Source: Apostichopus japonicus (Eukaryota > Echinodermata > Holothuroidea > Aspidochirotida > Stichopodidae). From it: 64,000 bases of DNA. The position numbers and the translations under genes are program-made. Where the stretch lies: assembly GCF_037975245.1 (NCBI RefSeq), contig NC_092565.1, forward strand, positions 20,374,999-20,438,998. Reading direction: 5' to 3'. The notes under the pieces are model-generated. The model searched no databases and was not told the DNA's origin. It saw only the letters and a program-made list of their open reading frames with translations. Of this stretch, positions 59,301 through 64,000 are shown piece after piece (position 1 is the stretch's first letter; every line of letters starts with the position of its first letter).

Positions 59301-62300
59301 GGTCAGACTACAGAGGTCAGCATTTTCCTGGTACAGGTTTGTTTGTACAGTATGTCCTATCTGCATGTTCACTGCAAAGGGTTGTTGCCAGATAGCACGT
59401 TCTGTCAGTCTGTTGCCAGATAGCATGTTCTGTCAGTCAACACTTGTAGTTGTATAGTATTACTATAGTCAGGAAAGTCTGCCACTCTGCCAACAATTCC
59501 TTGGTTACGGTATGTGCCATGTGGCCCCAAAGGGACAGTTTTGGAATACTTAAAAATCTTATTAAGACTTAAGAGACCATATTTGGTGTGATGTGTACAA
59601 AAGCCATAATCGTCAAGTGCCATTAACATTTTACCATGGTAATGAAATTGACAAATTTTTCCACATAACATTTGCAATTTCATGAAATGTTGGATACTGT
59701 AAAGTATAAAGTCACATTTACCCATTTGGTTGTCACATATGGGAACCACAAAGGGGTGGAACGTTTGGAACATGCTTCCTCTGGGTACTATTATTATCAA
59801 TGTTAGTTACTGGGAAAGAAACTGATAGATGACACATTAATGTGACTGTAAAATAATAATAAAAAGAAAATGGCAAAAGCAAAACAACATTGCCATGAAT
59901 GTTACACCTTACTCCTTAGTCACTTTTGGAATCATGTAATGTTTCAATCTCTCAGGGATTTGAAATTTGCAGAAACAAAAACTAAATGTGCTTTTCTAGG
60001 TAAAAGTAAGAAAATAGTAAATTAATATGGATTGGCAGAAAAGAGTCAGTGTTGGGAAGGGTTACAACTTTGAATTTGAACAATGATGAATATTGTGAAT
60101 CCATATCCTCATTCCTCATTACACACATCTATACATACCCTTGTGCCTGTGCATTCTCTATTCACCCCCCCCCCCTCCACCTAGAATATTGTAATTTATT
60201 GAATGAATTTTAATTTACCTCTTTCTGTGAGCTACCCAGGTGCTCTACTGTACACCTCTTCATAGGTTGCGATTTTATCGTTGGAGCAATTAGGCAGTCA
60301 GTAGCAATAAAAGTCTCAACAGAGTATGAAATATGAAACAAGTAAAAATTATGGCATATTTAACATCAGTCTCCAGCTGATCACATCTGACAAGGGGTGA
60401 GCCTGAGGGGTTAAAGAAGGGAACAGGGTGCTAGCCTAGGTAAGGTACAAGCAGAGAGGTTAACACAGGTTGTATATAGACCCTGTGGAAAGATTATAAA
60501 TTACTAATAAATATTATCCATTTCTTCACATGAACTTTGTTACTTTGTGTTAAAAGTCTCAAATTCTCAATACCTGTTTGCTGATGAAATCGGAAAACAG
60601 ATTCAATGTTTCCTATTCTAAATGCACTCTGAACAGGCTTGTTGCATTGAAAGAAGCTGTCGCAATCGAAAACAAAAAGAAATTTATTTTCTGTTGCCCT
60701 TATGGCGCGAACGATTTACCGTAATATCACTGCGACCGCCCATAGTCCTATAGGCCTAACGGTCTACTGTATGTAGGATAGGGTAGTGACAGCAAAGAAA
60801 TGGACCTTCAAGTAACTGTTGGTTAATTTAAGGTGTGGTTGAAGGGGTGCAGACTTAGACAAAACTGTGATTGGACATCAATTTGTGGACTGGTATCATG
60901 GTTAGTCCAGGTTGGCAGAGTCTGTGACTCTGTGCAGCATTTATGCTTCAGTGTCTGGACTATGACGGTCATACTCCATGTGTGGCATCCTTTAGTTCAC
61001 ACCGGTGCCATCCATTTACAGTCCTGGCACGCACATTTCCTGGATACGGAACAAAACTTTCCAAATTTGGTAGAATACAAGTTTTCTTCATCACAACATG
61101 TTAACTGACAGCATTAAGCATGAGTAATATTGACCTAATTTTTACCAAACTTTGTTTCAGTTTGGATAAAAAAAAAATTCCTGTGAAATTTGGTAAAGGC
61201 CATCGTAGATTGTAGAGATGATTGGTTGTTTACTTTTTGAACAATTCAATAGAGTATATGTGCAGATAGCAAGAGCTTGTGTATTAATTAGTAAACAGCT
61301 CTGATAACAATTGCTTTCAATGTTGTACATTATTGCAGTTCTGTAAATGTTGTTTGATTGAACAGTGCACACAAGTGCAGTCGACTTCAGATTAATTGTG
61401 TTTTTTTTTCAAGTGTGATGATCAAGCGCTTGTGCAAATATTAGTAAAGTATGCAGTCAAACTTTTTCAGGTATATATACAAAGTTGATTGTTTAGAGAA
61501 CACTGTGTTAGAGTGTACTTTGAAATGGTAAAACATAGAAAAGGTCAAGTTTACCATCCTTAGAGGTAGAGACAAAACATGATATGGATTATCCTTTGAT
61601 CTGACATTATTGGTATTTACGAGCATGTTGTGATCATAGAAAACAAACTGCAGTATAATAAAGTCATTTACACATAAACTTATGTGTTTATTTGGCCTAC
61701 TGTAGGTGAGAATAGCATCTGACATAGATGGTAGCATACGTCCATTAAAAGCCCCATTGACTTACAGTACACACTAAATCACAAAAGTTATGTCTTCTCT
61801 AAGTCTAGATAGAAGTTTTCACTTGCTAAACGCTACCCATCACTGGATAGCTGACAAGTTGGCCTTTCATGGCACCATCAATTTTCCGTGCAGATTTTTT
61901 GCTACGAGAGCCGGAACTTTTCGTCACTTGTAAACAAACCTCTTTACTCAGTCGTAAACAATCTAAAGTTGCCTCAATTTACCCAATTTTTTAACCACAT
62001 TCATGTTCTTTAACATCCAAGCCACTAAAAAGCATATATCCTAATTGATAACAGAGCAAAAAAGTTGTTCTCCTGCTCCAAATTGGCACTTTTCCTGAAG
62101 GAGAACACTTGCGGCGGATTGATATAGACGCTAATAGGAGTATGCCACCATATACAGTAAGGTCTAATAGCTACAGCATTGTGTGGTAGATCTTGCTCTT
62201 GAAAGTGCTTGGTAGAGATGTGAATTTTTACTCGTTAGTAGTTTTGATAGCTCTAGAACAACTACTTGTCGAGCTTGTTAAGTATGGCCAACTCATGTTC

Positions 62301-64000
62301 AGCACTATATACTGTAGTTTCTGACTGCTTCTGTCCGGACATTAAAAGAAGTGAAAACAAGGTTGCCCAACTTAATTATTAAAGGAAAAACTGGAAGAAA
62401 GGACACAGATGTACAGTATATATGTTGACCTATGGTGTCTTGTTCATGGTCTCTTATCCATGCATTCGAAATTAAAAAATTGAAGGAAGCAAAACAGTAA
62501 TGATGAAGTTCAGTTACTACTGTAAAGTTCTGCATTCGTATGGTCATGAAATTAAAACTGATCACGTCCAAATTTTAGCCATTACCGATCAGCTTGGAAA
62601 AGCTGTCCCGAACCAAAGGCCGCCGGGAAACTCTAAAGTTCTGTGTGAGTCATACATCAGAGGCTATTCCAATTATAAGCGTTTCATCAAATATCTACTA
62701 ATGTGAGAAACAGAGTGAACGGTTAAAAGAAGGAGATATGGAAGGATGGGTAGAAGAAAAATTAAACACTGCACTGACATATTTATTCACAAATTCAGTG
62801 TACTATTTCTGGCTAAGGAATGTCTCTGAGCTGTCCTGACATGAAGACAATAAGTTTGTAGATCTTAGGTAGAACGTGAAAATAGTAGATGACTGCACAC
62901 TGTACTCTGTGTATATGGTGGAGACGCAGATAATACTGTTTAGGTAGAAAATTTAGTGGTCAAAATCAAAAACTTGTTATGAGTAGATGTAAGACCTCAT
63001 CATATTTCCCTTCCCTTTAACCTCTAGGTACCCTTAAAATGATCAAAGTATATTATATCACATAAAGTGGTGGTAATTTAAACTTTTTGCACAAAAAAAA
63101 AAAAAAAAAATTAAAAATTCCAGTAGCCTTTTCTTTTGGCTTGTTGTCTGAAATTCATCAGTAAACACTTTAACTTGGGATATTTATTTATCAATCTTGA
63201 TAATTCTCAAGATGAGGTTACCGTTTTCAAATTTTCATTCCCCAATTTAATACAATACATATATATTTTCCACCAACAGGGTCGCTGTATTTGGCAAGAA
63301 TTCAAGTCTGAACTTTGTCACCCAGACACTTTTTTGTTCATAAAAAAGAAAGAAAGAAAATGCAAATTAGCTTTTGATGAAAATTTGATCAGCTCAATTT
63401 AAGAGCTTCTGTGAAGGCTAAAATATTTTGTGAACTAAATTTTGGTTGAGAAAGGTATTTGCAGGACATAACACCCTTGGCTTATCGTCCTTGGTAACGT
63501 CCAAGGACGAATCATTAATATCCTTGGTTGCAAAGTTGTGAACATATGCAGTATATTTCCTATCATCAGGAAACAGTTACATACTTTACAGTATTTCGTA
63601 CCAAGGAAAAGTTGAAGGCTAAAACCTTGCTTGCACCGCACTTATTTTCTTGCACTTCACAAAAGTTTGCGTTTGATTATTCGTTGTGCTTTGTGTTATT
63701 TTCAGCAGGTCACCGGCAGTCAGATATATAATAATGTAGCTCATTATTAGTAGCATTGTTTAAAGTGAAATTAGCTGCTTATAAAGTGATAAGTAAACCA
63801 AACAATCTTAAAAAAAAAAACTAATGTAAGATCCATTTGCTTGATGTTTCATATTCATGAGGTAGGTTTGTATGTTTGATGGTTTCAAGGAAAAGTGAAG
63901 AAAAAAATATAGCTACAGTTGGCTTTGTACATGAAGATCTGCCACATATCTCAGCCCACCTAGCAGGACAATGAACCTAACTTATAATCCATTTACCAGA
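56336..64000 (+). other. Presumed intron of the ADAM-like gene; no further exons recognised
   Basis: I looked for ADAM prodomain and catalytic motifs and found none. Contents are simple repeats: TA tract near 56985-57005, A/T homopolymers (63095-63111), C tract near 60165-60178. Short open frames here look random. Confidence 0.4.
59383..59438. repeat. 28-bp tandem duplication
   Basis: Two copies of TGTTGCCAGATAGCAYGTTC followed by TGTCAGTC, differing at one base. CAGAGGTCAG repeats lie about 90 bp upstream. Confidence 0.9.

Noticed and set aside
59014-59457. 147-codon plus-strand frame with Cys-rich middle
   Set aside because: Lies in the presumed ADAM intron, includes tandem duplications (59383-59438), and shows no family motif.
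1-64000. CRISPR arrays, operons, phage or plasmid functions, intact tRNA or rRNA genes
   Set aside because: Spliced animal genes throughout; repeats are microsatellites, minisatellites or transposons, and the only tRNA-like signal (27.6 kb) is a SINE.

Overview
This is eukaryotic, animal nuclear DNA. It is AT-rich, its genes are split by GT-AG introns, and transposon debris fills the gaps. Gene content (Ki-67, RNF103 and ADAM homologues), TTAGGG-type interstitial repeats and dispersed repeats carrying AGGTCA half-sites point to an invertebrate deuterostome. My best guess is an echinoderm, perhaps a sea cucumber; the phylum is inferred, not proven. I see no prokaryotic, CRISPR, rRNA or viral system.

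Four protein-coding genes can be rebuilt exon by exon, with matching splice phases. (1) Minus strand, about 443-6792: the 5' part of a Ki-67 (MKI67) homologue. Three short exons encode an FHA domain, and a 1.1-kb exon encodes a Lys-Thr-Pro-Ala array with about 30 minimal CDK sites. The 3' end is off the left edge or unresolved. (2) Plus strand, 16052-26918: an 11-exon gene for a 1250-residue protein with an acidic N-terminal region, a helical segment resembling MIF4G, a candidate SUMO-interacting motif and a short conserved-looking C-terminus. I do not recognise the orthologue. (3) Minus strand, 35015-38784: a complete four-exon homologue of RNF103 (Kf-1), a multi-pass ER-membrane RING-H2 ubiquitin ligase. 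(4) Plus strand, 53223-56335 and beyond the right edge: the first two coding exons of an ADAM-type metalloprotease (signal peptide and start of the prodomain).

Layout: Ki-67 and the MIF4G-like gene diverge from a gap of about 9 kb; the MIF4G-like gene and RNF103 converge; RNF103 and the ADAM gene diverge from a gap of about 14 kb. The genes have no evident common pathway. The gaps and some introns hold mobile DNA: at least five hAT-like elements with 8-bp target duplications (1639, 7049, 10512, 42476, 43118), a sixth at 49854 with another element inserted in it, a decayed non-LTR retrotransposon, a long inverted-repeat element with a possible decayed hammerhead core, a small TIR element with a telomere-like core, another TIR element built round an ACAAC minisatellite, a tRNA-derived SINE, and a dispersed family carrying DR1/DR4 nuclear-receptor-type sites.

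The observations most worth pursuing are the invertebrate Ki-67 with its CDK-site array, the unidentified MIF4G-like/SIM protein, the telomere-core MITE, the covarying hairpin in the hAT-like family, the hammerhead-like core and the perfect 20-bp hairpin at 49.1 kb.
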